Below, one piece after another: positions 33,155 to 41,865 of a stretch of 64,000 bases of DNA. The DNA is from Regnicoccus_A sp014224355 (GTDB lineage: Bacteria > Cyanobacteriota > Cyanobacteriia > PCC-6307 > Cyanobiaceae). Under the pieces are notes generated by a model that worked only from the letters and a program-made list of their open reading frames with translations, was not told the origin of the DNA and ran no database searches. The translations under genes were made by a program, and so were the position numbers. Every line of letters starts with the position of its first letter. Positions within the stretch are counted from its first letter, which is position 1. Location of the stretch: assembly GCF_050920705.1 (NCBI RefSeq), contig NZ_CP154799.1, positions 62,001 to 126,000 on the forward strand, written 5' to 3'.

Positions 33155-33952
33155 ATGACCTATTGCGTCGGGTTCTGGCTTCAGGACGGCCTGGTGATGG
33201 CGTCCGACTCCCGGACCAACGCCGGTGTCGACTACATCTCGTCTTACCGGAAGCTGCACATCTTCGAGCCGGCTCCCGACCGGCTGTTCATGCTCCTGGC
33301 CGCAGGCAACCTGGCCACGACCCAGGCTGTGATCAACCAGATCCAACGCGACCTGAACCGGGCCCGTCGACCCTCGGTGGGACTGGGGAGACCTAGCCCT
33401 GACCCGGGCCCCAGGCACCATGACCTGCTCAGCGCCAGCTACCTGTTCGAGGTGGCCGCCTACATCGGCCGGCTGAGCGTGGAGGTGCAGACCGAGAACC
33501 ACTCGGCCCTGCACCAGGTGGGTGCCAGCGGCGAGGCCAGCTTCATCCTCGGCGGCCAGATCCTCGGCCAGCCCCATGCCCTCTACCTGATCTATCCCCA
33601 GGGCAACGCGATCATGGCCACGCCGGAAACACCTTTCCTGCAGATCGGCGAGAGCAAGTACGGCAAGCCACCGCTCGATTCCGTGGGGCACTGCCGGATG
33701 TCGCTGGAGGACGCGGCACGGCTCTGCCTGGTGTCGCAGGTGATCACCCGCCGCTCCAACCTCACCGTGGGCCCGCCCTTCGAGGTGGCGCTCTACCCCC
33801 GCGACAGCATGGCGGTGTCGCATCACCAGAGGCTGGAGCGGGGTGCCCGCGAAATCTCTGAGATCAACCGAATCTGGATCGAGAGCCAGCGCCAGGCGAT
33901 GCAGAGCCTTCCCCGCTTCCCCTGGGAGCAGGCCAGGGAACCCGTGGTCTGA
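33155..33952 (+). CDS. Anbu-type proteasome-related peptidase
   Basis: A 265-residue Ntn-hydrolase of the Anbu group (COG3484), related to HslV and the 20S beta subunit. It begins MTYCVGFWLQDGLVMASDSR and continues TNAGVDYISSYRKLHIFEP, an Anbu hallmark; the nucleophile would be Thr2 after Met removal. Anbu forms ring or helical assemblies in other bacteria. Elsewhere it is often clustered with an alpha-E protein, an ATP-grasp and a transglutaminase gene; those are absent here. It is twelve bases from hrcA, so probably in one transcript with it. Confidence 0.87.
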   Translation: MTYCVGFWLQDGLVMASDSRTNAGVDYISSYRKLHIFEPAPDRLFMLLAAGNLATTQAVINQIQRDLNRARRPSVGLGRPSPDPGPRHHDLLSASYLFEVAAYIGRLSVEVQTENHSALHQVGASGEASFILGGQILGQPHALYLIYPQGNAIMATPETPFLQIGESKYGKPPLDSVGHCRMSLEDAARLCLVSQVITRRSNLTVGPPFEVALYPRDSMAVSHHQRLERGAREISEINRIWIESQRQAMQSLPRFPWEQAREPVV

Positions 33953-33965
33953 ATTGCCCCCACGA

Positions 33966-35246
33966 TCAACCGCCGGCCAGCTGATCCCCCAGGCGCTCAG
34001 CCACGGTGGTCACATCCTTGTCGCCGCGGCCCGAGAGGTTGATCACCAGCTCGGTGCCCGGCGCCAGGGTGGGACAGAGCTGTTCGAGCCAGGCGAAGGC
34101 GTGGGCCGTCTCCAGGGCCGGGATGATCCCTTCGAGCAGGCTGAGCCGTTGCAGGGCCTCGAGGGCCTCCTGGTCGGTGACGGCGGCATACTCGGCCCGG
34201 CCCAGCTCCTGCAGGTAACTGTGTTCGGGCCCCACTCCCGGGTAGTCGAGACCGGCGCTGATCGAGTGGGCCTCCTGCACCTGCCCCTGTTCGTCCTGCA
34301 GCAGCAGGCTCATGGCGCCGTGCAGCACCCCGAGGCGGCCCTCGGTGATCGTGGCCGCGTGACGGCCCGTGGCCACACCGTCGCCGGCGGCCTCGACACC
34401 GATCAGGCGGACGGAAGTGTCGCTCACAAAGGGGTGGAACAACCCCATGGCATTGGAGCCCCCACCCACGCAGGCCAGCAGCACATCGGGAAGGCGGTTG
34501 AAGGCCGCCTGGCACTGGACCTTGGTTTCCTCGCCGATCACCGCGTGAAAATCCCGCACCAGCATCGGGTAGGGGTGGGGTCCGGCCACCGACCCCAGGA
34601 TGTAATGGGTGGTCTCCACGTTGGTGACCCAGTCGCGGATCGCCTCACTGGTGGCGTCCTTGAGGGTGGCGGTGCCGGCGGTGACCGGTTGCACCGTGGC
34701 CCCCAGCAGACGCATGCGGAACACATTCAGGGCCTGACGGCGCATGTCCTCGGCGCCCATGTAGATCACGCACTCCAGACCGAAGCGGGCACAGACTGTG
34801 GCGGTGGCCACGCCGTGCTGGCCGGCGCCGGTTTCGGCGATGATCCGCTGCTTGCCCATGCGCAGGGCCAGCAGGGCCTGCCCGAGCGCGTTGTTGATCT
34901 TGTGGGCACCCGTGTGGTTGAGGTCCTCGCGCTTCAGCCAGATGCGGGGACCCCCTTCGGGGCGGCGGTAGTGGGCGCTCAGCCGCTCCGCCTCGTAGAG
35001 CGGGGAGGGGCGACCCACATAGGTTTTGAGCAGGTGATCGAGGCGACTGGTGAAGGCAGGATCCTTCCAGGCCTCAGCCGCCGCCGCCTCCAGTTCCGCC
35101 AGGGCGGGCATCAGGGTTTCGGGCACGTACTGGCCGCCGTAGCGCCCGAATCGACCGAGCGCATTGGGACGAGCCTCCTTTTCCAGGGCAGCAGCGCCTG
35201 GGGGAGCAGCGGAATCCTGCGGGATCGGGGGGAGGGTGCTCGTCAC
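33966..35246 (-). CDS. trpB: Tryptophan synthase beta chain
   Basis: TrpB makes tryptophan from indole and serine with PLP. The 426-residue protein shows GRFGRYGGQYVPETLMPAL, the PLP lysine in LNHTGAHKINNALGQALLA, ETGAGQHGVATATVCA, the phosphate loop CVGGGSNAMG, and a Ser/Gly-rich C-terminus LVINLSGRGDKD. The N-terminus has about 35 extra residues before FGRYGGQYVP. The start is GTG at 35246. Convergent with the Anbu gene (13 bases apart). Confidence 0.96.
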   Translation of the reverse strand: MTSTLPPIPQDSAAPPGAAALEKEARPNALGRFGRYGGQYVPETLMPALAELEAAAAEAWKDPAFTSRLDHLLKTYVGRPSPLYEAERLSAHYRRPEGGPRIWLKREDLNHTGAHKINNALGQALLALRMGKQRIIAETGAGQHGVATATVCARFGLECVIYMGAEDMRRQALNVFRMRLLGATVQPVTAGTATLKDATSEAIRDWVTNVETTHYILGSVAGPHPYPMLVRDFHAVIGEETKVQCQAAFNRLPDVLLACVGGGSNAMGLFHPFVSDTSVRLIGVEAAGDGVATGRHAATITEGRLGVLHGAMSLLLQDEQGQVQEAHSISAGLDYPGVGPEHSYLQELGRAEYAAVTDQEALEALQRLSLLEGIIPALETAHAFAWLEQLCPTLAPGTELVINLSGRGDKDVTTVAERLGDQLAGG

Positions 35247-35271
35247 CGGTGGTCGATCGGGGTGCCTCAGC

Positions 35272-35533
35272 CTAGGAAGCGGGCCGCGGCGGCACCGGCG
35301 GCGGCGGCAGGGTCCAGAGGTCCCCTTCAGCGGAGCGGGCCGGCAGCGGCGGCCAACCCTGGGGCTCGTCGATGCGCGGACGCGCTGCAGGATCGCGGCA
35401 GGGGGGGGGCCTCCACCATCGAGAAACTGAGGGACTGGGCGTCGGGACCCGGCACCGGAATGCAGGCGGGCGCTTCCGGGCGGGGGTTCAGGTCCAGGCG
35501 CAGCATCTCGAAGCGGAGGGGCGGCAGATCCAT
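35272..35533 (-). pseudogene. Possible small gene (about 86 residues), frame broken by one extra base
   Basis: The 334 bases between trpB and the SUI1 gene carry a minus-strand frame from ATG 35533 reading DLPPLRFEMLRLDLNPRPEA and then PVPGPDAQSLSFSMVEAPP. At a nine-base run (35401-35409) the open frame turns into a low-complexity tail; if the run had eight bases it would continue as CRDPAARPRIDEPQGWPPLP, then ARSAEGDLWTL and a proline-rich end with a TAG at 35272. The corrected product looks like a better protein. I do not recognise it. It could also be non-coding. Confidence 0.38.
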
Positions 35534-35580
35534 TGGTTCATGGGTGCGCTGTGATGGGAGGCGTAGCGGCAACGGGCGCC

Positions 35581-35907
35581 ATGGGCAAGGGTGGCTGGCA
35601 GGAATTCAGCAGCGTGGCGAGCACCGCCCGGCCGCAGGACCCGGCGGCAGCGGCCAGCCCGCGTCCGCAGCAACGGGTGCGGGTGCAGCGCACCAAGGCG
35701 GGCAAGGGCGGCAAGACCGTGACGGCCATCACCGGTCTGGATCTCAGCGAGGCGGAGGGCCGGGCGTTGCTCAAGCGCCTCAAGGCCACCGCCGGCAGCG
35801 GCGGCACCCTGAAAGATGGGGTGATCCAGCTCCAGGGCGATCAGGTGGCCCCCTGCCTGGAGACCCTCACGGCGGAGGGCTTCCGGCCGAAGCAGGCCGG
35901 CGGTTAG
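35581..35907 (+). CDS. SUI1/eIF1-like translation factor (YciH type)
   Basis: A 108-residue protein with a C-terminal SUI1 domain: VRVQRTKAGKGGKTVTAITG, the Gly-rich KATAGSGGTLKDGVIQLQGD, and LTAEGFRPKQAGG. Bacterial YciH-type proteins influence start-codon fidelity and stress translation. ATG at 35581 (MGKGGWQEFSS) is selected as closest to homologues; upstream in-frame starts at 35533 and 35554 exist. The N-terminal 45 residues are Ala/Pro/Gln-rich. Confidence 0.87.
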   Translation: MGKGGWQEFSSVASTARPQDPAAAASPRPQQRVRVQRTKAGKGGKTVTAITGLDLSEAEGRALLKRLKATAGSGGTLKDGVIQLQGDQVAPCLETLTAEGFRPKQAGG

Positions 35908-35968
35908 GCCACCTGCCGCTGGAGGGTGAGAACATCCCCTCAGCAACATCCCTGTGTCCGCTCCGTCG

Positions 35969-36592
35969 ATGACCAGCTCCCCCACCGAGAACAAAGCCAC
36001 CAACGTCGTCTGGCATGAGGCCTCGGTGAACCGAGACTCCCGCGCCCACCAGCGGGGCCACCGCAGCGCCATTCTCTGGTTCACGGGGCTCTCCGGCGCG
36101 GGGAAGAGCACCCTGGCCAATGCCGTGAACGAGCAGCTGTTCCAGCGCGGTCTCGCCACCTATGTTCTCGACGGCGACAACGTGCGCCACGGGCTCTGCA
36201 AGGACCTGGGCTTCTCCGATGCCGACAGGGAGGAGAACATCCGGCGCATCGGTGAAGTGGCCAAGCTCTTCCTTGATGCCGGCGTGATCACTCTCACGGC
36301 CTTCGTGTCGCCGTTCCGGGCCGATCGCGAACGGGCCCGGGCCCTGGTGGAGCCTGGCGACTTCATCGAGATCCACTGCGCCGCCGAGCTGGCGGTCTGT
36401 GAGCAGCGGGATCCCAAGGGGCTCTACGCCAAGGCCCGCGCCGGTGTGATCAAGGAGTTCACCGGCATCTCCAGCCCCTATGAAGCGCCTGAGTCGCCCG
36501 AGCTGCGGGTGGATACCGGCGGCAGCCTTGAGGAGAACGTGGCTCAGGTGATCAGCCACCTGGAGGGTCAGGGGCTGATCGCTGCGGGATGA
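35969..36592 (+). CDS. cysC: Adenylyl-sulfate kinase
   Basis: CysC phosphorylates APS to PAPS in sulfate assimilation. The P-loop GLSGAGKSTLAN lies near residue 40, with VLDGDNVRHGLCKDLGFSDA, ENIRRIGEVAKLF and TAFVSPFRADRERAR downstream; all are family markers. About 207 residues from ATG 35969; a GTG at 35954 is an alternative. Its last 41 bases overlap the convergent AI-2E transporter gene. Confidence 0.95.
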   Translation: MTSSPTENKATNVVWHEASVNRDSRAHQRGHRSAILWFTGLSGAGKSTLANAVNEQLFQRGLATYVLDGDNVRHGLCKDLGFSDADREENIRRIGEVAKLFLDAGVITLTAFVSPFRADRERARALVEPGDFIEIHCAAELAVCEQRDPKGLYAKARAGVIKEFTGISSPYEAPESPELRVDTGGSLEENVAQVISHLEGQGLIAAG

Positions 36593-37691
36593 GCGCCGGG
36601 GCGCTGGCTCCCAGCAGGGGCGCTGGTTCCGGATCCGGCAGGCCCAGGCGACGGGCCACCTCATCGAGGAAGGCCTTCAGACAGCTGGCCACCGGGACCG
36701 CCAGCAGCAGGCCCAGCAGATCACCGAACCCCAGCAGACTGCCAACCCTGGCTCCGACAGGCAGGCTGAGCAACAGCCAGGCGGGCTGGAGGCCCACGAT
36801 CTGACCCATCAGCCGGGGCTGGATCACCTGGTCCACCACCTGACCCACGGTGATCGCCGCCGCCAGCACCTCCAGGGCGGTGCGGAGATCCTCCAGGCCC
36901 AGCAGCAGACTCACCAGCACGATCGTGATGGCGCTGGCGTAGGGAATCAGGGTGGTGAACCCGATCGCCACCGCGAACAGCACGCCATAGGGGATCCCCA
37001 GCAGGGTGAAGACAACGATCTGGGCCGCGCTCAGGATCAGCGCCAGGATCACCTGACCGCCGAAATACCCCCTGAAGGTGCGGTTCACGGTGCCGAGCAC
37101 CATCTCCCTCCAGCTCGCCGGCAACCAGCGGGCCAGCCCCCGGCTGATCGACTCGCCGCCGAGGAGCAGGAAAATGGCCAGCACGATCACGATCAGGGTG
37201 TTGATCGTGAGGGTGAGCGTGGCTCCGAGCAGCCCCAGCAGCTTCTGGCTCAGCTGTGAGGCGAACTGGGTGGAGCGGGTGAGCAGGGCACTGCTCAGAT
37301 CACCGAAATCCGCCGGCAGGCCATGCTCCACCGCCCAGGTCTGGGCCTGGTTGAGCAGGGTTTCCGCCTCCACCAGCCAACCCGGCAGCGCCGTGATCAG
37401 ATCAGCCAGTTGCTCCACCAGCAGGGGGATGATCCAGAGGGCCACCAGCACAAGCACCAGCAGGCCGAGGCCAAGCACCAGCGCAAGGGCCAGCGGCCGG
37501 GGCAGACCACGGCCCGTCAGCCAGCGGCTGGGCAGGTCGAGCAGAAATGCGATCAGCGCGGCACTGAGGAACAGCGCCGGAAACGGGGCCAGCGGCAACA
37601 GCAGCTGACGCAGCACCCAGAAATTGAGCACCAGCAGGGGCAAGGCCAGGCCAAGCCGCTGCCAGCGGGTGAATGGAGCCGGGCGGATCAT
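36552..37691 (-). CDS. AI-2E family transporter
   Basis: A 379-residue membrane protein of the AI-2E/PerM exporter family. Around eight helices: LGLALPLLVLNFWVLRQLLL, PALFLSAALIAFLL, PLALALVLGLGLLVLVLVAL, a long extramembrane segment (QLADLITALPGWLVEAETLL), then a cluster with FVLGIPY-like VVFTLLGIPYGVLFAV and FTTLIPYASAITIVLVSL. The substrate is unknown; several cyanobacterial members have been linked to ion transport rather than AI-2. ATG overlaps the stop of the glycosyltransferase gene (ATGA). Confidence 0.88.
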   Translation of the reverse strand: MIRPAPFTRWQRLGLALPLLVLNFWVLRQLLLPLAPFPALFLSAALIAFLLDLPSRWLTGRGLPRPLALALVLGLGLLVLVLVALWIIPLLVEQLADLITALPGWLVEAETLLNQAQTWAVEHGLPADFGDLSSALLTRSTQFASQLSQKLLGLLGATLTLTINTLIVIVLAIFLLLGGESISRGLARWLPASWREMVLGTVNRTFRGYFGGQVILALILSAAQIVVFTLLGIPYGVLFAVAIGFTTLIPYASAITIVLVSLLLGLEDLRTALEVLAAAITVGQVVDQVIQPRLMGQIVGLQPAWLLLSLPVGARVGSLLGFGDLLGLLLAVPVASCLKAFLDEVARRLGLPDPEPAPLLGASAPALIPQRSAPDPPGG

Positions 37692-39247
37692 GGCGAGGGA
37701 GCCTCACCCGCCGGGTTCGGGGCTGCTTGGTCCAGGGGCTTCACCTGCCGGCGGAACACCTCCAGGCCGGAGTCGGGCACCGGCACCTCGATCAACTGCA
37801 GCCACCCCGGGATCAGGGCCTCGACCCGCCCACCGGGCACATCACCGGGTTGCACCGAGAGGCCACGATCGATCATCACCACGCGCCGCAGGGGTGGACG
37901 CACCTCAATGCTGTCCTTGTGCTGATCGAGCACCAGATCAGCCTCGCCATGGTCGTAGGCGGGGAGGTGCACCGAGGGCAGTCGGTAGGGACGGCGGTTG
38001 GAGCGGCCGGTGACCACCACCAGGGTGGTGGCGGGATCAAAGCGTTTCGCGGCCCGGACGGCCAGGCCCCAGTCGTGATCGTAGGAGCGCAGATTCTCCA
38101 GAAAGCGATCGCCTGGCACCAGCAGGAAAAGGGCGCATTGGAGCACCATCACCAGCAGCAGAGGCCTGGGCCAGCGCAGGGCGCCCCTCCCGTCGGCCCG
38201 TTCGGCCAGGCGGGCCGCCACCAGCAGCAGCAGCGCCGGCAGGAACGTGGTGGCATGACCCATGCGGGTGAAATGCACCAGCAGCAGATAGAACGCCGAG
38301 GGGAGCACCCAGAGGGCGATGAACCAGCGCCGCCAGAGCCGCTCCTCCCGGGGGAGCGGCCCGGGGCTCTTCGCGGCCGGTCCGGCCCAGCTGGTTCCAA
38401 GGGCCAGGCCCAGACCTGCCGGAGCCGTGAGCGCCACGGTGCGGATCAGCAGCCAGCCATTGCCCAGCACCCCGCGGTCGGAAGCCTGCTGGGTATGGGC
38501 CCGCTTCCAGGCCATCAACTGCGACCAGTAGAGCTCCAGGCCTCCTGCCTCCTCGAGAAAGGCCTGCCCCCACCACACCAGCACCCCGAGACCGAGCGCC
38601 ACGCCCAGCTGCAACCTCCAGGCCTCGAGGCCTCCTCGTCGCCAGCCCCTGAGGCAGCACACCAGCACCAGAGGCAGGAGGAACAGGGGGGTGTTGGGAC
38701 GGATGCCTCCAGCGGTGGCCATCAGCAAGGCGAGGGGAAGCACGAAACGCCGGTCGCCCTCAGCCACGAACCAGGCGCAGCAGGCGATCGCCATCACCCA
38801 GCCCAGTTCGGTCCCGTAGCTCAGGGGTTGGCTGGCATAGAACCAGAGCAGGGGGCTGCTGAACAGCAGCACCACCATCCACCAGGCGGCCCGCTGGCCT
38901 GCCCAGCGCCGGGCCAGGATCCAGCCGAAGGGCAGCGCCGCGGCCGACACCAGCGCGTTCACCAACTCCAGGGCCGCCACCCCGTTGCCTCCGGTGAGCG
39001 GCAGGCTCAGCCGTCCTAGACTGATCAACCACCAGAAACAACCGGGCAGGTGGGGTTGGTGGCGATCGAGGTCAAAGTCGGTGAGGGCCAGCACGAAATT
39101 GCCCGCATCCCAGGCCTGCACCAGCTCCGTGCGGGTGAGCCAGCGGCTCAGGGCTCCGGCGACAAACAGCAGCAGCCACCAGATCCAGGGGGCCGCCGGC
39201 GGCCGTCTTTGCGCCAACGGCGCCGCTGTCGAACTTGACTCCACCAT
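37688..39247 (-). CDS. GT-C type membrane glycosyltransferase-like protein
   Basis: A 519-residue protein with about ten transmembrane helices in the first 390 residues and a soluble C-terminal domain. The first loop has WDAGNFVLALTDFDLDRHQP, where the acidic residues (WDAGNF, FDLDRHQPHLPG) match the position of the catalytic DxD/ExD loop of GT-C glycosyltransferases such as PMT/ArnT. Acceptor and donor are unknown; a polyprenyl-phosphate sugar is the usual donor. It is placed three bases after purE and overlaps the AI-2E gene by four bases. Confidence 0.78.
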   Translation of the reverse strand: MVESSSTAAPLAQRRPPAAPWIWWLLLFVAGALSRWLTRTELVQAWDAGNFVLALTDFDLDRHQPHLPGCFWWLISLGRLSLPLTGGNGVAALELVNALVSAAALPFGWILARRWAGQRAAWWMVVLLFSSPLLWFYASQPLSYGTELGWVMAIACCAWFVAEGDRRFVLPLALLMATAGGIRPNTPLFLLPLVLVCCLRGWRRGGLEAWRLQLGVALGLGVLVWWGQAFLEEAGGLELYWSQLMAWKRAHTQQASDRGVLGNGWLLIRTVALTAPAGLGLALGTSWAGPAAKSPGPLPREERLWRRWFIALWVLPSAFYLLLVHFTRMGHATTFLPALLLLVAARLAERADGRGALRWPRPLLLVMVLQCALFLLVPGDRFLENLRSYDHDWGLAVRAAKRFDPATTLVVVTGRSNRRPYRLPSVHLPAYDHGEADLVLDQHKDSIEVRPPLRRVVMIDRGLSVQPGDVPGGRVEALIPGWLQLIEVPVPDSGLEVFRRQVKPLDQAAPNPAGEAPSP

Positions 39248-39250
39248 CCT

Positions 39251-39835
39251 TCAGACCTCCATGGCGTCCAGGTAAGCCGCGCTGCCGAGTTCCTGGAGGC
39301 GGGCATCCTTGGCGCGAACCTGGTCGTGAAGCCCCAGGCGATGCTGCCTGAGTCGCTCCGCCAGGGCCGGATCCGCCGTGGCCAGGATCTGGGCTGCCAG
39401 CAGACCGGCGTTGGTGCCATTGCCGATCGCCACCGTGGCCACGGGGATTCCGGCCGGCATCTGCACGATCGAATGGAGTGAATCCACCCCCGAGAGAGCC
39501 CGGCTCACCACCGGCACCCCGATCACCGGCAGGATGGTGAGCGCTGCCACCATCCCGGGGAGATGGGCGGCACCGCCAGCCCCCGCCACGATCACCTTGA
39601 GCCCACGGCTGGCGGCCGATTCGGCGAACTCCACCATTTCCTTGGGAGTGCGGTGGGCCGAGAGCACCCGCACCTCCACGCTCACCCCGAAGCCCTCGAG
39701 CACGTCCACCGCGGGCTGCATCGTGGGCAGGTCGGAATCACTGCCCATCACCACCGCCACGCGCCCTCCCCCGGCGGGAGGTCCCGCAGCCGGGGAGGCG
39801 TCAGCAACGGCATGGGGGATGGGTTCGCGGGTCAA
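39251..39835 (-). CDS. purE: N5-carboxyaminoimidazole ribonucleotide mutase
   Basis: PurE catalyses the mutase step of CAIR formation in purine synthesis. The motif GSDSDLPTMQPAVDVLEGFG, RVLSAHRTPKEM with the catalytic His, and VIVAGAGGAAHLPGMVAALT and SIVQMPAGIPVATVAIGNG are all present. The N-terminus is uncertain: TTG 39835 gives 194 residues and GTG 39760 begins directly before the first strand. The first gene of a purE-GT-C-AI-2E unit and divergent from nagA (66 bases). Confidence 0.92.
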   Translation of the reverse strand: MTREPIPHAVADASPAAGPPAGGGRVAVVMGSDSDLPTMQPAVDVLEGFGVSVEVRVLSAHRTPKEMVEFAESAASRGLKVIVAGAGGAAHLPGMVAALTILPVIGVPVVSRALSGVDSLHSIVQMPAGIPVATVAIGNGTNAGLLAAQILATADPALAERLRQHRLGLHDQVRAKDARLQELGSAAYLDAMEV

Positions 39836-39901
39836 TTCAGGGAGCGCCGGTGGCCATGCGGCGAGGATGGCATCCTCTTCGCCCGTTCGCACCCGGAGCC
39901 G

Positions 39902-41077
39902 ATGCCCGTGCGCTGGATCAGCAACGTCCGTCTGCCCCACACGTCGCGCTGCAGTCACGGATCCGGGCGGCGCTGGCGCCTGGGGGTGGACGCGCAGGGC
40001 CTGATCACGCGGGTGCTGCCGCTGGAGCGGGGCAGCTGCGCCGCCGGCGACGACTGGGGCGGAGACTGGCTCAGCCCCGCCGGCGTGGACCTGCAGATCA
40101 ATGGAGGTCTGGGGCTGGCCTTTCCTGAGCTGGGGCCTGCCGACCTGCCACGGCTGCTGGAGCTGCTTGATCTGCTCTGGGCCGATGGTGTGGAGGCGAT
40201 CAGCCCCACCCTGGTGACCTGCGGCGTGGAGCCCCTGCGCCAGGCCCTTGCCGTCCTGCAACAGGCCCGGCTGGAGCACAGGCCCGGGCGCTGCCAGCTG
40301 CTGGGTGCCCACCTGGAGGGCCCGTTCCTGGCCGCCGCGCGGCGCGGTGCCCATCCAGCCCACCACCTGGCGGCCCCCAGCCTCGAGGCCCTGAACGAGC
40401 GAATCAAGGGTTTCGAAGCGGAGATCGCCCTGGTGACCCTGGCCCCCGAACTGGAGGGGGCTGAGGCGGTGATCGACGCCTTGCGGCAACAGGGAATCGT
40501 GGTGAGCCTGGGTCACAGCGCTGCAACGGAGGCCCAGGCCGAGTGGGCCTTCTCCAAGGGGGTCGGCATGCTCACCCATGCCTTCAATGCCATGGCCGAC
40601 CTGCACCGTCGAGCCCCGGGTCCGGTGGCGGCGGCGGTGCTGCGCGGTGATGTGGCCCTGGGGCTGATCGCCGATGGGGTCCATGTGGCACCGTCGATGA
40701 CGGTGCTGCTGCAACGGCTGGCCCCCGAGCAGGTGCTGCTGGTGAGCGATGCGCTTGGGCCCTACGGCCTCAAGGAGGGTCGCCACAGCTGGGATGAGCG
40801 GGTACTGCTGGTGGAGGACGGCAGTTGCCGGCTGGAGGACGGCACCCTGGCGGGCGTGACCCTGCCCCTGCTGGAGGGGGTGACGCGGCTGGCCCGCTGG
40901 AGCGGCGAACCGGGGCGAGCGATCGCAGCGGCCACCCTGGTGCCCCGGCGGGTGCTCGGGGAGCGGCGCACGCTGCCGCAGCTGCTGCGGGGACGCCCCC
41001 TGGCCGAGACCCTGCGCTGGTCTGTGGGGGCGGACGGAGACCTGCGCTGGCGTCGTTGGCCCGAAGCGGCTCCTTAA
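39902..41077 (+). CDS. nagA: N-acetylglucosamine-6-phosphate deacetylase
   Basis: NagA deacetylates GlcNAc-6-P, feeding amino sugars back to central metabolism or peptidoglycan. This 391-residue amidohydrolase shows SPAGVDLQINGGLGLAF, the metal-binding Glu in LGAHLEGPFLA, VSLGHSAATEAQ and LTHAFNAM with metal-binding histidines, LGLIADGVHVAP, and the catalytic Asp in LLVSDALGPYG. ATG at 39902 (MPVRWISNVRLP) is selected; the frame is open far upstream but that is antisense to purE. Confidence 0.92.
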   Translation: MPVRWISNVRLPHTSRCSHGSGRRWRLGVDAQGLITRVLPLERGSCAAGDDWGGDWLSPAGVDLQINGGLGLAFPELGPADLPRLLELLDLLWADGVEAISPTLVTCGVEPLRQALAVLQQARLEHRPGRCQLLGAHLEGPFLAAARRGAHPAHHLAAPSLEALNERIKGFEAEIALVTLAPELEGAEAVIDALRQQGIVVSLGHSAATEAQAEWAFSKGVGMLTHAFNAMADLHRRAPGPVAAAVLRGDVALGLIADGVHVAPSMTVLLQRLAPEQVLLVSDALGPYGLKEGRHSWDERVLLVEDGSCRLEDGTLAGVTLPLLEGVTRLARWSGEPGRAIAAATLVPRRVLGERRTLPQLLRGRPLAETLRWSVGADGDLRWRRWPEAAP

Positions 41078-41104
41078 GATCCGCCCACCCCTACCACCGC
41101 CACC

Positions 41105-41824
41105 ATGGCCACCTCTCCAGCGCCCCACACCGGCGCCAAGCTGGCCGAGAAAGCCGAGGTGCGCGACTACTTCAACAGCACGGGCTTCGAGCGCTGGAAG
41201 CGGATCTACAGCGACAGCGACGACGTCAACAAGGTGCAGCGCAACATTCGCCTGGGCCACCAGAAGACCGTGGATCAGGTGCTCGAGTGGCTGCAGGAGG
41301 AGGGCGACCTGCCGCAGCGCAGCTTCTGTGATGCCGGCTGCGGTGTGGGCAGCCTCAGCCTGCCCCTGGCCCAGCTCGGGGCGGGCAGCATCGCCGCCAG
41401 TGATCTCTCCGAAGCCATGGTGGAGGAGGCCAGGCGGCGTCTGGAGGCCAGCGGGCTCGCCTGCGAGCGGGTGGAGTTCACCGCCTCCGACCTCGAGAGC
41501 CTTCAGGGTCGCTACGACACGGTGATCTGCCTGGACGTGTTCATCCACTACCCCCAGGCTGCGGCCGAGGAGATGGTGCAGCACCTGGGCGGGCTTGCCG
41601 AACGGCGCCTGATCGTCAGTTTTGCCCCCTACACCCCCCTGCTGGCCCTGCTCAAGTCAATCGGGCAGTTGTTCCCGGGTCCGAGCAGGACCACCCGGGC
41701 CTACACCCTGCGGGAGGAAGGGATCGTGGCCGCCGCCGCCGAGGCTGGCTTCAGGCCCAAACGGCGCAGCCTCAACCAGGCGCCCTTCTATTTCTCTCGC
41801 CTGATCGAATTCGAGCGCAGCTGA
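41105..41824 (+). CDS. chlM: Magnesium protoporphyrin IX O-methyltransferase
   Basis: ChlM methylates Mg-protoporphyrin in chlorophyll synthesis. The 239-residue SAM methyltransferase contains VRDYFNSTGFERWKRIYSDS, the SAM motif I DAGCGVGSLSLPLAQLGA, ASDLSEAMVEEARRR, and VICLDVFIHYPQ; the C-terminal YTLREEGIVAAAAEAGFRP is also typical. It is convergent with glsF (41 bases apart) and follows nagA by 27 bases, possibly in one transcript. Confidence 0.95.
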   Translation: MATSPAPHTGAKLAEKAEVRDYFNSTGFERWKRIYSDSDDVNKVQRNIRLGHQKTVDQVLEWLQEEGDLPQRSFCDAGCGVGSLSLPLAQLGAGSIAASDLSEAMVEEARRRLEASGLACERVEFTASDLESLQGRYDTVICLDVFIHYPQAAAEEMVQHLGGLAERRLIVSFAPYTPLLALLKSIGQLFPGPSRTTRAYTLREEGIVAAAAEAGFRPKRRSLNQAPFYFSRLIEFERS

Positions 41825-41865
41825 GTCGAGGCCTCCAACACAGCTGAATCGAATCCTGGGCTGGC

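Noticed and set aside
39836..41584. Long minus-strand frame upstream of purE, opposite nagA and chlM
   Set aside because: Both nagA and chlM on the plus strand are convincing; only the purE part of the frame is real.
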